Notes: a model not told the origin generated them from the letters alone. Shown: positions 1 through 8,926, counted from the stretch's first letter. The stretch is 15,345 bases of DNA from Bacteroides sp. (GCA_019412865.1 DXOJ01000703.1:1-15345); one strand, 5' to 3'. Numbers and translations are program-made.

Positions 1-1461
1 GAGCACACTATTTTTATTGTTGTCGAGTTTAATCGGACAGCAATATTTGATAATATCCACGAGATGGACAACGGCGAGAAGATGTACAGTCTTGGCGGTA
101 GCCAGAGTGACTGGGCACTGCTCTCTCTGATGGCACGTCTCAACTATTCTTACGAAGATAAATACCTGCTTACAGCTACTGTGCGTCGTGACGGTTCTTC
201 CCGTTTTGGTAAGAACAACCGTTGGGGAACATTCCCTTCCGTTTCTCTGGCATGGCGTATTTCGCAGGAAGAATGGTTCCCGAAAGACAACTCTCCGGTG
301 AATGACCTCAAACTGCGTATCGGATACGGTGTGACTGGTAATCAGGAAATCGGTAACTACGGCTTTGTTGCTTCCTATAACACAGGAGTCTATCCTTTCG
401 GCAACAACAACTCCACCGCTCTGGTATCTACTACTCTCTCCAATCCGAATATTCATTGGGAAGAAGTGCGCCAGACCAACTTTGGTGTAGACATGAGCCT
501 GTTCAATTCACGTGTCAACCTTTCGCTGGACGCTTATATCAAGAAGACAGCAGATATGTTGGTGAAGGCTTCCATTCCTATCACTTCCGGTTTTGAAGAT
601 ACTACCGAAACTTTCACCAATGCTGGCAAGATGCGCAATAAAGGGGTGGAAATGACCTTGCGTACTATCAACCTGAAAGGGCTTTTCTCTTGGGAGTCTG
701 CCTTAACAGCCACTTATAACAAGAACGAAATTCAGGACTTGAACAGCGAAACTCCGATGTTCATCAACCAGATGGGTAACTCATACGTGACTATGCTTAG
801 AGCCGGTTATCCGATTAATGTATTCTACGGATACGTAACCGACGGACTTTTCCAGAACTGGGATGAAGTGAACCGCCATGCTACCCAACCGGGCGCTGCT
901 CCGGGCGATATCCGTTTCCGGGACTTGAATAATGATGGAGTTATCAACGATGAAGACCGTACCGTTATCGGCAACCCGAATCCGAACTGGTTCTTCTCTC
1001 TAAGCAATAATTTCTCTTATAAGGGATGGGAACTCTCTGTTTTCCTGCAAGGCGTATCGGGAAACAAGATTTATAATGCCAACAATGTAGACAACGAAGG
1101 AATGGCAGCCGCTTACAACCAGACCACGGCCGTACTGAACCGCTGGACGGGAGAAGGAACAAGTAACTCCATGCCGCGTGCTATCTGGGGAGACCCGAAT
1201 CAGAACTGCCGCGTATCCGACCGATTTGTGGAAAACGGTTCCTACCTCCGTCTGAAAAACATTACGCTTTCGTATACACTGCCTAAAAAGTGGATGCAAA
1301 AGATTCAACTGGAAAATGCCCGCATCTCTTTCTCTTGCGAGAATGTGGCGACTATCACCGGATATTCCGGCTTTGACCCGGAGGTTGACGTTAATGGTAT
1401 CGACAGCAGCCGCTACCCTATCTCACGTACGTTCAGCATGGGTTTGAACTTTAACTTTTAA
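1..1461 (+). CDS. SusC-like TonB-dependent outer-membrane transporter, 3' part (start lies outside window)
   Basis: This is the C-terminal half of a SusC/RagA-family transporter, which imports oligosaccharides across the outer membrane using TonB energy. The frame is open from base 1, so the ATG at 64 is an internal methionine. About 486 codons are present, against roughly 1000 in the family; the signal peptide, plug and early barrel are missing. Family signatures include YLLTATVRRDGSSRFG, a LRIGYGVTGNQEIGNYG segment, the acidic loop DLNNDGVINDEDR (bases 922-960) followed by the NPNPNW motif, and a C-terminal strand ending in NFNF, as expected for a barrel protein ending in an aromatic residue. 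The first roughly 20 residues, before DNIHEMDNG, do not look like a familiar SusC segment. It lies 15 bases upstream of susD, its usual partner. The GH66/GH31 genes downstream suggest alpha-1,6-gluco-oligosaccharides as cargo (inference). Family assignment is firm. Confidence 0.95.
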   Translation, partial: EHTIFIVVEFNRTAIFDNIHEMDNGEKMYSLGGSQSDWALLSLMARLNYSYEDKYLLTATVRRDGSSRFGKNNRWGTFPSVSLAWRISQEEWFPKDNSPVNDLKLRIGYGVTGNQEIGNYGFVASYNTGVYPFGNNNSTALVSTTLSNPNIHWEEVRQTNFGVDMSLFNSRVNLSLDAYIKKTADMLVKASIPITSGFEDTTETFTNAGKMRNKGVEMTLRTINLKGLFSWESALTATYNKNEIQDLNSETPMFINQMGNSYVTMLRAGYPINVFYGYVTDGLFQNWDEVNRHATQPGAAPGDIRFRDLNNDGVINDEDRTVIGNPNPNWFFSLSNNFSYKGWELSVFLQGVSGNKIYNANNVDNEGMAAAYNQTTAVLNRWTGEGTSNSMPRAIWGDPNQNCRVSDRFVENGSYLRLKNITLSYTLPKKWMQKIQLENARISFSCENVATITGYSGFDPEVDVNGIDSSRYPISRTFSMGLNFNF

Positions 1462-1464
1462 ATC

Positions 1465-1470
1465 AGGAGG
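1465..1470 (+). promoter_or_regulatory. Shine-Dalgarno-like AGGAGG before susD
   Basis: A perfect AGGAGG lies 6 bases before the ATG at 1477, in the short gap after the susC stop. Bacteroides start sites usually lack such a strong Shine-Dalgarno match, and the other starts in this window do not have one. It supports the chosen susD start and suggests efficient translation of this abundant surface lipoprotein. Its functional weight is inferred. Confidence 0.55.
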
Positions 1471-1476
1471 AAGAAT

Positions 1477-2967
1477 ATGAAAAAGATAACAACTTTGGTG
1501 ATGATGTTTGCCATACTGGCATTGACCTCATGCAACGATTTCTTAGATAAATATCCTAAATATGGCGTCGATCCCGAATCGGAAGTAACGAACGAGATTG
1601 CCGTGGCACTGACTACTGCCTGCTACAAGACTCTTCAGTCATCTAATATGTATAACCAGCGTATCTGGAGCCTCGATATTATCGCAGGTAACAGTGAGGT
1701 AGGCGCCGGAGGGGGAACCGACGGACTGGAAACTGTGCAGGCTTCCAATTTCATAGCCCAGAGTGATAATGGCTTTGCTTTGTATGTATGGCGTTCTCCG
1801 TGGGTAGGTATCGGACGTTGTAACATTGTGCTTTCCAATCTGCCTTCGGCAGCTATCTCCGATGAGGTAAAGACCCGTTGCATGGGTGAGGCTTATTTCC
1901 TGCGTGCACATTACTACTATATTCTGGTTCGTCTGTATGGAGGTGTGCCTTTGCGCTTAACGCCGTTTGAACCGGGAGAATCTACGGATATTGCCCGTAA
2001 TACGGTAGATGAGGTATATGCCCAGATTTTTTCTGACTGCAAGAATGCAGTAAATATGCTTCCTCCGAAAAGCAGTTATGGAGACAGTGATAGAGGACGT
2101 GCCTGCAAAGAAGCTGCAATGGCGATGCTGGCGGATATTTACCTGACATTGGCTCCCAATCATCGCGACTATTATAATGAAGTAGTGACTTTGTGCAATA
2201 ACATTGCTGCAATGGGATATGATCTGACTCAATGCAATTATGCCGATAACTTTGACGCAACAATTAATAATGGTAGGGAATCTCTTTTCGAAGTACAATA
2301 TTCCGGTAGTACGGAATATGATTTCTGGGGCGGTGATAACCAATCATCCTGGCTGTCGACTTTCATGGGACCTCGTAACTCAAGTCTGGTGGCCGGTGCT
2401 TATGGATGGAACCTGCCTACGGAAGAGTTTGTCAAGCAATACGAAGACGGTGATTTGCGGAAAGACGTCACTGTCTTATATCAAGGTTGTCCCGCTTTTG
2501 ACGGCATGGAATACAGACGTTCCTGGTCGAATACAGGTTATAATGTACGCAAGTTCCTTGTGTCGAAAACTATTTCTCCGGAGTATAATACCAATCCCAA
2601 CAACTTCGTAGTGTATCGCTATGCAGATGTTCTATTGAAGAAAGCGGAAGCATTGAACGAGCAGGGACATCCCGACCAGGCTGCCGAACCATTGAATATC
2701 GTCCGCAAACGTGCCGGACTGGCAGATGTGCCGACTACTCTGACGCAGACTGAAATGAGGGAGAAGATTATTCACGAACGCCGGATGGAGCTTGCCTTTG
2801 AAGGACACCGCTGGTTTGATATGATCCGTGTGGATAATGGAAATTATGCATTGACATTCTTGAAATCCATCGGTAAGAATAATGTGACCAAGGAACGTCT
2901 CCTGTTGCCTATTCCGCAGACAGAGATGGACTCTAACAATCTGATGACTCAAAATCCCGGTTATTAA
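1477..2967 (+). CDS. SusD/RagB-family glycan-binding outer-membrane lipoprotein
   Basis: This is the surface lid that caps the SusC barrel and captures glycan chains. The 496-residue length is normal for the family. The N-terminus is a lipoprotein signal with a LTSC lipobox (Cys19), followed by NDFLDKYP, the usual SusD start. The TPR-like helical core includes EAYFLRAHYYYILVRLYGG (from about residue 138). The conserved C-terminal stretch runs from about residue 408 (IVRKRAGL) through ERRMELAFEGHRWFDMIR, and the protein ends with LLLPIPQTEMDSN...QNPGY, the standard SusD ending. The start is supported by an AGGAGG 6 bases upstream. It lies between susC and a SusE-like gene, so it is probably the dextran-binding member of the complex; ligand specificity cannot be read from the sequence and rests on the neighbouring GH66/GH31 genes. 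Confidence 0.96.
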   Translation: MKKITTLVMMFAILALTSCNDFLDKYPKYGVDPESEVTNEIAVALTTACYKTLQSSNMYNQRIWSLDIIAGNSEVGAGGGTDGLETVQASNFIAQSDNGFALYVWRSPWVGIGRCNIVLSNLPSAAISDEVKTRCMGEAYFLRAHYYYILVRLYGGVPLRLTPFEPGESTDIARNTVDEVYAQIFSDCKNAVNMLPPKSSYGDSDRGRACKEAAMAMLADIYLTLAPNHRDYYNEVVTLCNNIAAMGYDLTQCNYADNFDATINNGRESLFEVQYSGSTEYDFWGGDNQSSWLSTFMGPRNSSLVAGAYGWNLPTEEFVKQYEDGDLRKDVTVLYQGCPAFDGMEYRRSWSNTGYNVRKFLVSKTISPEYNTNPNNFVVYRYADVLLKKAEALNEQGHPDQAAEPLNIVRKRAGLADVPTTLTQTEMREKIIHERRMELAFEGHRWFDMIRVDNGNYALTFLKSIGKNNVTKERLLLPIPQTEMDSNNLMTQNPGY

Positions 2968-3003
2968 TCCGTTTTATAATCATTCATTTAGATAAATAAT
3001 ATC

Positions 3004-4518
3004 ATGAAGAAATATATATATCAGTTGTTATGCTCTCTTTTCATCGGCGGAACGATGGTTGCCTGTGCCGAAGATTATATGGAGACAGATAAAGGACATG
3101 ATACCCTCACTCTTTCGGTGAATCAGCAGGACTTGGTGTTGAACGAAAAGAACCATAGCCAGGAAGCGCTCGCTCTCTCATGGACTACCGGAACGAATTA
3201 TGGAAGCGGTAACCGTATCTCTTATACGCTGGAGCTGGCGAAAGCTGGAACGGACTTTGCAAATGCTTATTCGGTGGATTTAGGTACGGGAACGTATCAA
3301 TGGACTAAGAAAGTGGAAGAACTTAACCAATTCCTGAATGCGCAGTTCGGTATCGGTTATGCTGTGAAAGCGGAGTTGGAGGCACGTATCACAGCGGTTG
3401 TTGCCGGAATGGAAGAGCAGAAACAAAGTGCGACGACTGCTTTTACAGTGACTACGTATCAGCCGGTTACTACTACGCTTTACCTGATTGGTGATGCTGC
3501 TCCAAATGGATGGGCTGCCGACAATGCGACGGCGATGGAGCGTACGGATAACGGACAGTTTACATGGACAGGAAAACTGAACGCAGGATCATTGAAATTT
3601 ATAACGACATTGGGACAATTCTTGCCGTCGTACAACCGTAACGTCACTGCCGGGGAAGCACTCAAACTGACTTACCGTACATCGGGTGACCAACCGGACG
3701 ACCAGTTTACAATTGATAAAGAAGCAACTTATATCGTCAAAGTAGACTTGCTCAATCTGACGCTGACACTTACCGAAACGGAGGACATTGGCTGGAGATT
3801 TGAAGAGTTCTTCATTGTCGGTTCGTTTACCGGAAATGGTGGATGGGGATTTGAGGCACTGTCTAAAGATGCTGTTCAGATGGATTTATTCCATTATGGA
3901 GCTGTGATTCCTTGGAAGGCAGACGGAGAATTTAAGTTTAGCTCTGTGACGGACTTCGGCCAGTCGGATGCTTTCTTCCATCCTGCCGTAGCAAATGCTT
4001 CGTACACTTCGACGTCAGTAGTGCTTGGAGGCGAAGATAATAAATGGCAAATGAAAGAGGCTGAATGTGACAAGCCTTATAAAGTATGGTTCTATACAGG
4101 CAAAGGAAAAGAAAAGATGCTGATGCGTCCGTTTACTCCTTACGCAGGATTGTATCTGGTGGGTGAGGCGACTCCGAACGGATGGAGTCTGGACAATGCT
4201 ACACCGATGACTAAGAGTGCTGACAGTCCTTATATCTTTACCTGGAGCGGCACGCTGAAAGCCGGTGAGATGAAGATTTCCTGCGACAAGCAGTCTGACT
4301 GGAACGGAGATTGGTTTATGGCGGATAAGAACGGTAAAACTCCTACAGGTGAAGTGGAAACAGCATTATTCGTCACTAAATCGGATGCAGAGTTGAGCAG
4401 TATGTATCCGGATGCAGATTTGGGTGGTCTGGACTATAAGTGGAATATTCAGGAGGCCGGTTCTTATCAGATTACGGTTGACCAGTTGAAAGAGACGATC
4501 TCGATTGTGAAACAATAA
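3004..4518 (+). CDS. SusE/SusF-like surface glycan-binding lipoprotein with three repeated C-terminal modules
   Basis: A 504-residue lipoprotein in the SusE/F position of the operon. The signal peptide ends at a MVAC lipobox (Cys21), followed by acidic residues (AED), which fits an outer-membrane, possibly surface, location. Residues about 22-155 look like the SusE N-terminal domain: TLTLSVNQQDLVLNEKN, then SLEL-type strands. Three beta-rich modules follow, near residues 159-260, 267-375 and 382-504. The first and third share the pattern YL(I/V)G(D/E)A(A/T)PNGW..DNAT.M and the middle one has a divergent FIVGSFTGNGGWGF. In starch SusE/SusF such modules are starch-binding; here dextran or isomalto-oligosaccharides are the likely ligand (inference). 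The protein has no catalytic motif. It starts 36 bases after susD, with no clear ribosome-binding site, and is followed 14 bases later by the GH66 gene. Confidence 0.9.
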   Translation: MKKYIYQLLCSLFIGGTMVACAEDYMETDKGHDTLTLSVNQQDLVLNEKNHSQEALALSWTTGTNYGSGNRISYTLELAKAGTDFANAYSVDLGTGTYQWTKKVEELNQFLNAQFGIGYAVKAELEARITAVVAGMEEQKQSATTAFTVTTYQPVTTTLYLIGDAAPNGWAADNATAMERTDNGQFTWTGKLNAGSLKFITTLGQFLPSYNRNVTAGEALKLTYRTSGDQPDDQFTIDKEATYIVKVDLLNLTLTLTETEDIGWRFEEFFIVGSFTGNGGWGFEALSKDAVQMDLFHYGAVIPWKADGEFKFSSVTDFGQSDAFFHPAVANASYTSTSVVLGGEDNKWQMKEAECDKPYKVWFYTGKGKEKMLMRPFTPYAGLYLVGEATPNGWSLDNATPMTKSADSPYIFTWSGTLKAGEMKISCDKQSDWNGDWFMADKNGKTPTGEVETALFVTKSDAELSSMYPDADLGGLDYKWNIQEAGSYQITVDQLKETISIVKQ

Positions 4519-4532
4519 AACAAGAATTCAAG

Positions 4533-6311
4533 ATGAAAAAAATAATATATCTGGTAGCTGCTTTCCTGTGTATGGCTTGCAGTGATGATAATGAGTCGAA
4601 CCAACAGAATGGAGGAGCTTCGGGCGGTGTCACCGAAGTGACTCCGGTAACATCGGATTTGAGTGTAGACCTGTCGACAGACAAGGCTTTCTACAAACCG
4701 GGAGAGAAAGTGGTGTTTACAGCGGATGACGCTCTGCCTGCCGGAACTAAAGTACGTTATCGCCTTTCGGGTGAAACGGTGGGAGAAGAATCGGTAAATG
4801 GTACGAGCTGGACATGGCAACCGCCTACCACTGATTTTAAAGGGTACATGGCAGAGCTTTACCGTCAGGAGAACGGAACGGATGTAATAGTCGGTACGAT
4901 TGCGGTAGATGTATCCAGTGATCCGGCACGTTTCCCGCGTTATGGTTTTGTCGCTGATTTCAGTCAGGAGAAGACAGCCGAAAAGACACAGGAAGAGATG
5001 GAGTATCTGAACCGTCATCATATTAACTGGGTGCAGTTCCAGGATTGGCATAATAAACATCATTGGCCGTTGGGAGGTACACGTACACAGTTGGATGAGG
5101 TATATATGGATATCGCTAACCGGGAAGTTTATACAAGTTCGGTGAAAAATTACATTGAAGCGCAGCATCGTTTCGGTATGAAGTCTATGTTTTATAATCT
5201 TTGTTTCGGAGCGTTGAAAGATGCTGCTACGGATGGAGTGAAGGAGGAATGGTATCTGTTTAAGGATGCTTCTCACACTACTAAGGACAGCCATGACCTG
5301 CCGGGCGGATGGAAAAGTAATATCTATCTGGTAGACCCTTCTAACAAGGAATGGCAGAAATATCTGGGCGAAAGGAATGACGATGTATATGCAAACTTCG
5401 CTTTCGACGGTTATCAGATAGACCAGTTGGGACGACGTAGCACGCTTTATAATTATAGTGGTATTCCTGTTAACTTGCGTGAGGGATATGCCTCTTTTAT
5501 AGAGGCAATGAAGCAGGTGCATCCGGACAAGAGTTTGGTGATGAATGCGGTGAGCCGTTACGGTGCCCGTCAGATAGGGGAGACGGATAAAGTGGATTTC
5601 TTCTATAATGAAGTATGGGCGGATGAGGCTGATTTTACCAATCTGAAAGCTATTCTTTATGAAAATGGAGTATATGGCGATTATCAGTTGAATACGGTTT
5701 TTGCAGCTTATATGAATTATAACAAGGCGGATAACCGGGGGGAATTTAATACACCGGGTATTCTGCTGACAGATGCTGTCATGTTTGCTTTGGGCGGTTC
5801 GCATTTGGAACTGGGAGGCGATCACATGTTGTGCAAAGAGTACTTCCCGAATGAGAATCTGACAATGAGCGAAGAACTGAAAACAGCGATGGTTCATTAT
5901 TATGACTTCTTGACTTCTTATCAGAATCTGCTTCGTGACGGAGGTACGGAAAATAGTATCACCATGAATTGTACCAACGGGGAAATGAGGTTGAATGTAT
6001 GGCCTCCCCAACAAGGTTCGGTCACTACTTATGCCAAGCAGGTGGGCAGCAAACAGGTGATACATCTTCTTAACTTCTCGCAAGCAAACAGCCTTAGCTG
6101 GAGAGATGTGGACGGCACGATGCCGGAACCGACCTTGATTACGAAAGCTGCTTTACAAATGAATCTGCCGGCCAAAGTGAACAAGTTATGGGTAGCTTCA
6201 CCGGATGTACATGGAGGCGCTTTGCAGGAACTGGCTTTTACGCAGGAGAACGGAGTTGTTTCTTTCACATTGCCGTCCCTGAAATACTGGACAATGATTG
6301 TGGCTGAATAA
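4533..6311 (+). CDS. GH66 endo-dextranase-type lipoprotein, probably on the cell surface
   Basis: This glycoside hydrolase family 66 protein is predicted to cut internal alpha-1,6 bonds of dextran. The signal peptide has an MAC lipobox at Cys16, followed by SDDNE, which matches the acidic lipoprotein export signal that sends Bacteroides lipoproteins to the cell surface. An Ig-like N-terminal domain (about residues 40-130) precedes a barrel with the motif INWVQFQDWHNKHHWPLGG (from residue 164), characteristic of GH66. The likely nucleophile is Asp297 in FDGYQIDQLG and the likely acid/base is Glu360 in FYNEVW, by analogy with characterised family dextranases. At 592 residues there is no room for the CBM35-type insert found in cycloisomaltooligosaccharide glucanotransferases, so hydrolysis is the favoured activity. 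From memory, the B. thetaiotaomicron homologue BT3087 is a dextranase that also makes some cyclic products, so mixed activity is possible. It lies 14 bases after the SusE-like gene. Confidence 0.93.
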   Translation: MKKIIYLVAAFLCMACSDDNESNQQNGGASGGVTEVTPVTSDLSVDLSTDKAFYKPGEKVVFTADDALPAGTKVRYRLSGETVGEESVNGTSWTWQPPTTDFKGYMAELYRQENGTDVIVGTIAVDVSSDPARFPRYGFVADFSQEKTAEKTQEEMEYLNRHHINWVQFQDWHNKHHWPLGGTRTQLDEVYMDIANREVYTSSVKNYIEAQHRFGMKSMFYNLCFGALKDAATDGVKEEWYLFKDASHTTKDSHDLPGGWKSNIYLVDPSNKEWQKYLGERNDDVYANFAFDGYQIDQLGRRSTLYNYSGIPVNLREGYASFIEAMKQVHPDKSLVMNAVSRYGARQIGETDKVDFFYNEVWADEADFTNLKAILYENGVYGDYQLNTVFAAYMNYNKADNRGEFNTPGILLTDAVMFALGGSHLELGGDHMLCKEYFPNENLTMSEELKTAMVHYYDFLTSYQNLLRDGGTENSITMNCTNGEMRLNVWPPQQGSVTTYAKQVGSKQVIHLLNFSQANSLSWRDVDGTMPEPTLITKAALQMNLPAKVNKLWVASPDVHGGALQELAFTQENGVVSFTLPSLKYWTMIVAE

Positions 6312-6363
6312 AACTAATTGCGCATGCTTAGCTGAATAAATCGGCTGTGGCAGAATAACTAAA

Positions 6364-8880
6364 ATGATAGGTATGAAGATTAGATATAGGTTATGGGTGT
6401 GGGTATTGTGTCTGATGTTTCCAACATGGGTATGGGCGGAAAATGCGATATATACATGCACTTCTTTTACACAACAAGGACGTCAGGTGACTTTTCACCT
6501 GACGGACAGTGCTGCGTTGCAGTTACAGCTTTGTAGCCCTTCGGTAGTCAAAGTTTGGTTTTCGCCCGATGGACAGCTGCAACGGAAGAATGCCTCTTTT
6601 GCAGTGATTAATGAAGAGTTGGAAGATGTAGGAACCGTCCATGTGGACGAACAGGCAGCCTGTTATGAGATCTTTACTCCGAAATTGCGTATTCGGGTAA
6701 ATAAATCTCCGTTGAGTCTTCAGATATTTGATAAGTATCAGAAACTCCTGTTTAGTGATTATGCCGACAAGGGGCATGTGAGTGAAGGAACAAAGAAGAC
6801 GGAATATAAAGTGCTCCGTCGTGACGAGCATTTTTTCGGACTGGGAGAAAAGACAGGAAAGATGGACCGTCGTGGCGAATCTTATAAAATGTGGAATAGT
6901 GACAAACCCTGTTACAGTATAGTGGAAGATCCGCTCTACAAGAGTATTCCTTTCTTTATGAGCAGTTATCGGTATGGTATTTTTCTTGATAATACGTACA
7001 AAACGGAATTCAAGTTCGGTACGGAAAGTCGCGGCTATTACAGCTTTGAAGCTCCGAACGGTGAAATGATCTACTATTTTATCTTCGGCAAGGACTATAA
7101 GGAAATTATCGGCCAATACGTCGGACTGACGGGCAAACCTATCATGCCGCCGAAATGGGCGCTGGGTTTTGCTCAATGCCGTGGTCTGCTGACAAGCGAA
7201 AAGCTAAGTCGCGAAATAGCCGAGGGTTACCGGAAACGTGGAATCCCTTGTGATATTATCTATCAGGACATCGGCTGGACGGAATACTTGCAGGATTTCG
7301 AATGGCGCAAAGGAAACTATGAGAATCCAAAGAAGATGCTTTCGGATTTGAAAGGGATGGGTTTTAAGGTAGTCGTATCTCAAGATCCGGTAATTGCACA
7401 AGCCAACAAAAAGCAATGGGAAGAAGCGGATCGTTTGGGTTATTTTGTAAAGGACAGTACGAACGGTAAAAGCTACGATATGCCCTGGCCTTGGGGTGGC
7501 AACTGTGGAGTGGTGGATTTCACCTTGCCTGCCGTAGCCGACTGGTGGGGAACTTATCAGCAGAAACCAATTGACGACGGTATCTCCGGCTTCTGGACGG
7601 ACATGGGCGAACCTGCCTGGAGTAACGAAGAGCAGACGGAACGTCTCGTCATGAAACACTATCTGGGTATGCACGATGAAATCCATAATGTCTATGGATT
7701 GACTTGGGATAAAGTGGTGAAAGAACAATTTGAAAAGAGGAATCCGGACCGTCGTGTGTTCCAAATGACCCGTGCTGCTTATGCCGGATTGCAACGTTAT
7801 ACGTTTGGTTGGACAGGTGATAGCGGGAACGGAGATGATGTGTTGCAAGGCTGGGGACAGTTAGCCAATCAGATTCCCGTAATGCTTTCCGCCGGTTTAG
7901 GACTGATACCGTTTTCTTCCTGTGACATTACTGGTTACTGTGGAGATATTGAAGATTATCCGGCTATGGCCGAACTCTATACCCGTTGGATACAGTTCGG
8001 GGCATTTAATCCTTTGAGCCGTATTCACCACGAGGGAGACAATCCGGTGGAACCGTGGCTTTTCGGTCCCGAAGCAGAAAAGAACGCAAAGGCGGCTATC
8101 GAGTTGAAATATCGTTTATTGCCCTATATCTATACCTATGCCCGCGAAGCTTATGATACAGGATTGCCTATCATGCGCCCTCTGTTTCTCGAATATCCAA
8201 TGGATATGGAAACATTTTCTACGGATGCCCAATTTATGTTCGGTCGTGAATTGCTGGTAGCTCCTGTGGTGAAGAAAGGCGCTCGTACCAAAAATGTCTA
8301 TCTGCCCGAAGGTACATGGATTGACTATAATAACAAGAAGACGGTTTATACCGGAGAGCAATGGACTACGGTTGATGCTCCCTTGTCCTCCGTTCCTATG
8401 TTTGTGAAGCAAGGTTCTATCATCCCCACCATACCGGTGATGAACTACACCCATGAGAAACCGGTATATCCACTAACTCTTGAAGTTTTCCCTGCACAAG
8501 AGGGTGCACAGGCTACCTTTACTCTCTACGAAGATGAAGGAGAAAACTTAGGATATCAGCGCGATGAATTTGTCAAAACGCCGATTGTTTGTAATACTTT
8601 GGCAAATGGATATGAATTGACCGTCTCTGCCCGTGAAGGAAAAGGCTACACTGTTCCCGGTCCGAGAAATCTATTATTCCGTATTTATTCTGCGAAAGCT
8701 CCGAAAGAGGTAACTGCTAAAGGAAAGAAGATAAAGAAGGTAAAACCGGAACGATTAGAAGAAGATTTAGAGAATGACACGGAATCTATACTATGGAGTT
8801 GGGATAAAGAAACTGGTATATGTAGTGTGCGCATGCCTGATAAAGGTATTGATGAGCAGATTATGATTACTTTTAAATAA
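6364..8880 (+). CDS. GH31 alpha-glucosidase, predicted periplasmic
   Basis: An 838-residue family 31 glycoside hydrolase, probably releasing glucose from isomalto-oligosaccharides made by the GH66 enzyme. The N-terminus is a cleavable signal peptide (WVWVLCLMFPTWVWA, then ENAIY) without a lipobox cysteine, so a soluble periplasmic protein is expected. An in-frame ATG at 6373 (MKIRYRLW) would give a more typical signal peptide and may be the true start. The N-terminal beta domain covers about residues 20-250. The barrel carries the nucleophile motif FWTDMGEP (Asp413) and the acid/base motif FGWTGDS (Asp486). There is no PA14-type insert as in some Bacteroides alpha-xylosidases. The C-terminal beta domains include the conserved MFVKQGSIIP and YEDEGE segments. 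The preceding gap is 52 bases with no terminator, so it is probably the last gene of the dextran operon. The family is firm; alpha-1,6 specificity is inferred from context. Confidence 0.94.
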   Translation: MIGMKIRYRLWVWVLCLMFPTWVWAENAIYTCTSFTQQGRQVTFHLTDSAALQLQLCSPSVVKVWFSPDGQLQRKNASFAVINEELEDVGTVHVDEQAACYEIFTPKLRIRVNKSPLSLQIFDKYQKLLFSDYADKGHVSEGTKKTEYKVLRRDEHFFGLGEKTGKMDRRGESYKMWNSDKPCYSIVEDPLYKSIPFFMSSYRYGIFLDNTYKTEFKFGTESRGYYSFEAPNGEMIYYFIFGKDYKEIIGQYVGLTGKPIMPPKWALGFAQCRGLLTSEKLSREIAEGYRKRGIPCDIIYQDIGWTEYLQDFEWRKGNYENPKKMLSDLKGMGFKVVVSQDPVIAQANKKQWEEADRLGYFVKDSTNGKSYDMPWPWGGNCGVVDFTLPAVADWWGTYQQKPIDDGISGFWTDMGEPAWSNEEQTERLVMKHYLGMHDEIHNVYGLTWDKVVKEQFEKRNPDRRVFQMTRAAYAGLQRYTFGWTGDSGNGDDVLQGWGQLANQIPVMLSAGLGLIPFSSCDITGYCGDIEDYPAMAELYTRWIQFGAFNPLSRIHHEGDNPVEPWLFGPEAEKNAKAAIELKYRLLPYIYTYAREAYDTGLPIMRPLFLEYPMDMETFSTDAQFMFGRELLVAPVVKKGARTKNVYLPEGTWIDYNNKKTVYTGEQWTTVDAPLSSVPMFVKQGSIIPTIPVMNYTHEKPVYPLTLEVFPAQEGAQATFTLYEDEGENLGYQRDEFVKTPIVCNTLANGYELTVSAREGKGYTVPGPRNLLFRIYSAKAPKEVTAKGKKIKKVKPERLEEDLENDTESILWSWDKETGICSVRMPDKGIDEQIMITFK

Positions 8881-8888
8881 GTGGTGAA

Positions 8889-8916
8889 GCGTGCAAGACA
8901 AAAGTATCTTGCACGC
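8889..8916. terminator. Bidirectional terminator hairpin between convergent GH31 and HTCS genes
   Basis: A perfect 10-bp inverted repeat, GCGTGCAAGA (8889-8898) and TCTTGCACGC (8907-8916), encloses an 8-base loop. It starts 8 bases after the GH31 stop and ends 10 bases from the HTCS stop, so it can end transcripts from both sides. Neither side has a long U tract, so it is a stem-dominated rather than textbook intrinsic terminator. Confidence 0.85.
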
Positions 8917-8926
8917 ATCCATATTA

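Noticed and set aside
64..66. ATG at 64 as the start of a 465-residue gene
   Set aside because: The frame is open upstream to base 1 and the protein begins in the middle of a SusC barrel, so this is an internal methionine of a gene cut by the window edge.
4467..6083. A 538-codon open frame on the - strand opposite the GH66 gene
   Set aside because: It lies fully antisense to a gene with clear family motifs. Its translation is rich in Ile, Arg, His and Cys without any domain, signal or ribosome-binding site, as expected for a shadow frame created by codon bias.
6312..6363. Possible terminator or promoter in the 52-base gap between GH66 and GH31
   Set aside because: Only the short palindrome GCATGC is present, with no stable stem and no TAnnTTTG element. 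The genes are more simply read as one operon.
6523..7848. Two - strand open frames of more than 200 codons opposite the GH31 gene
   Set aside because: Both are antisense to a well-supported GH31 gene and show no recognisable protein features.
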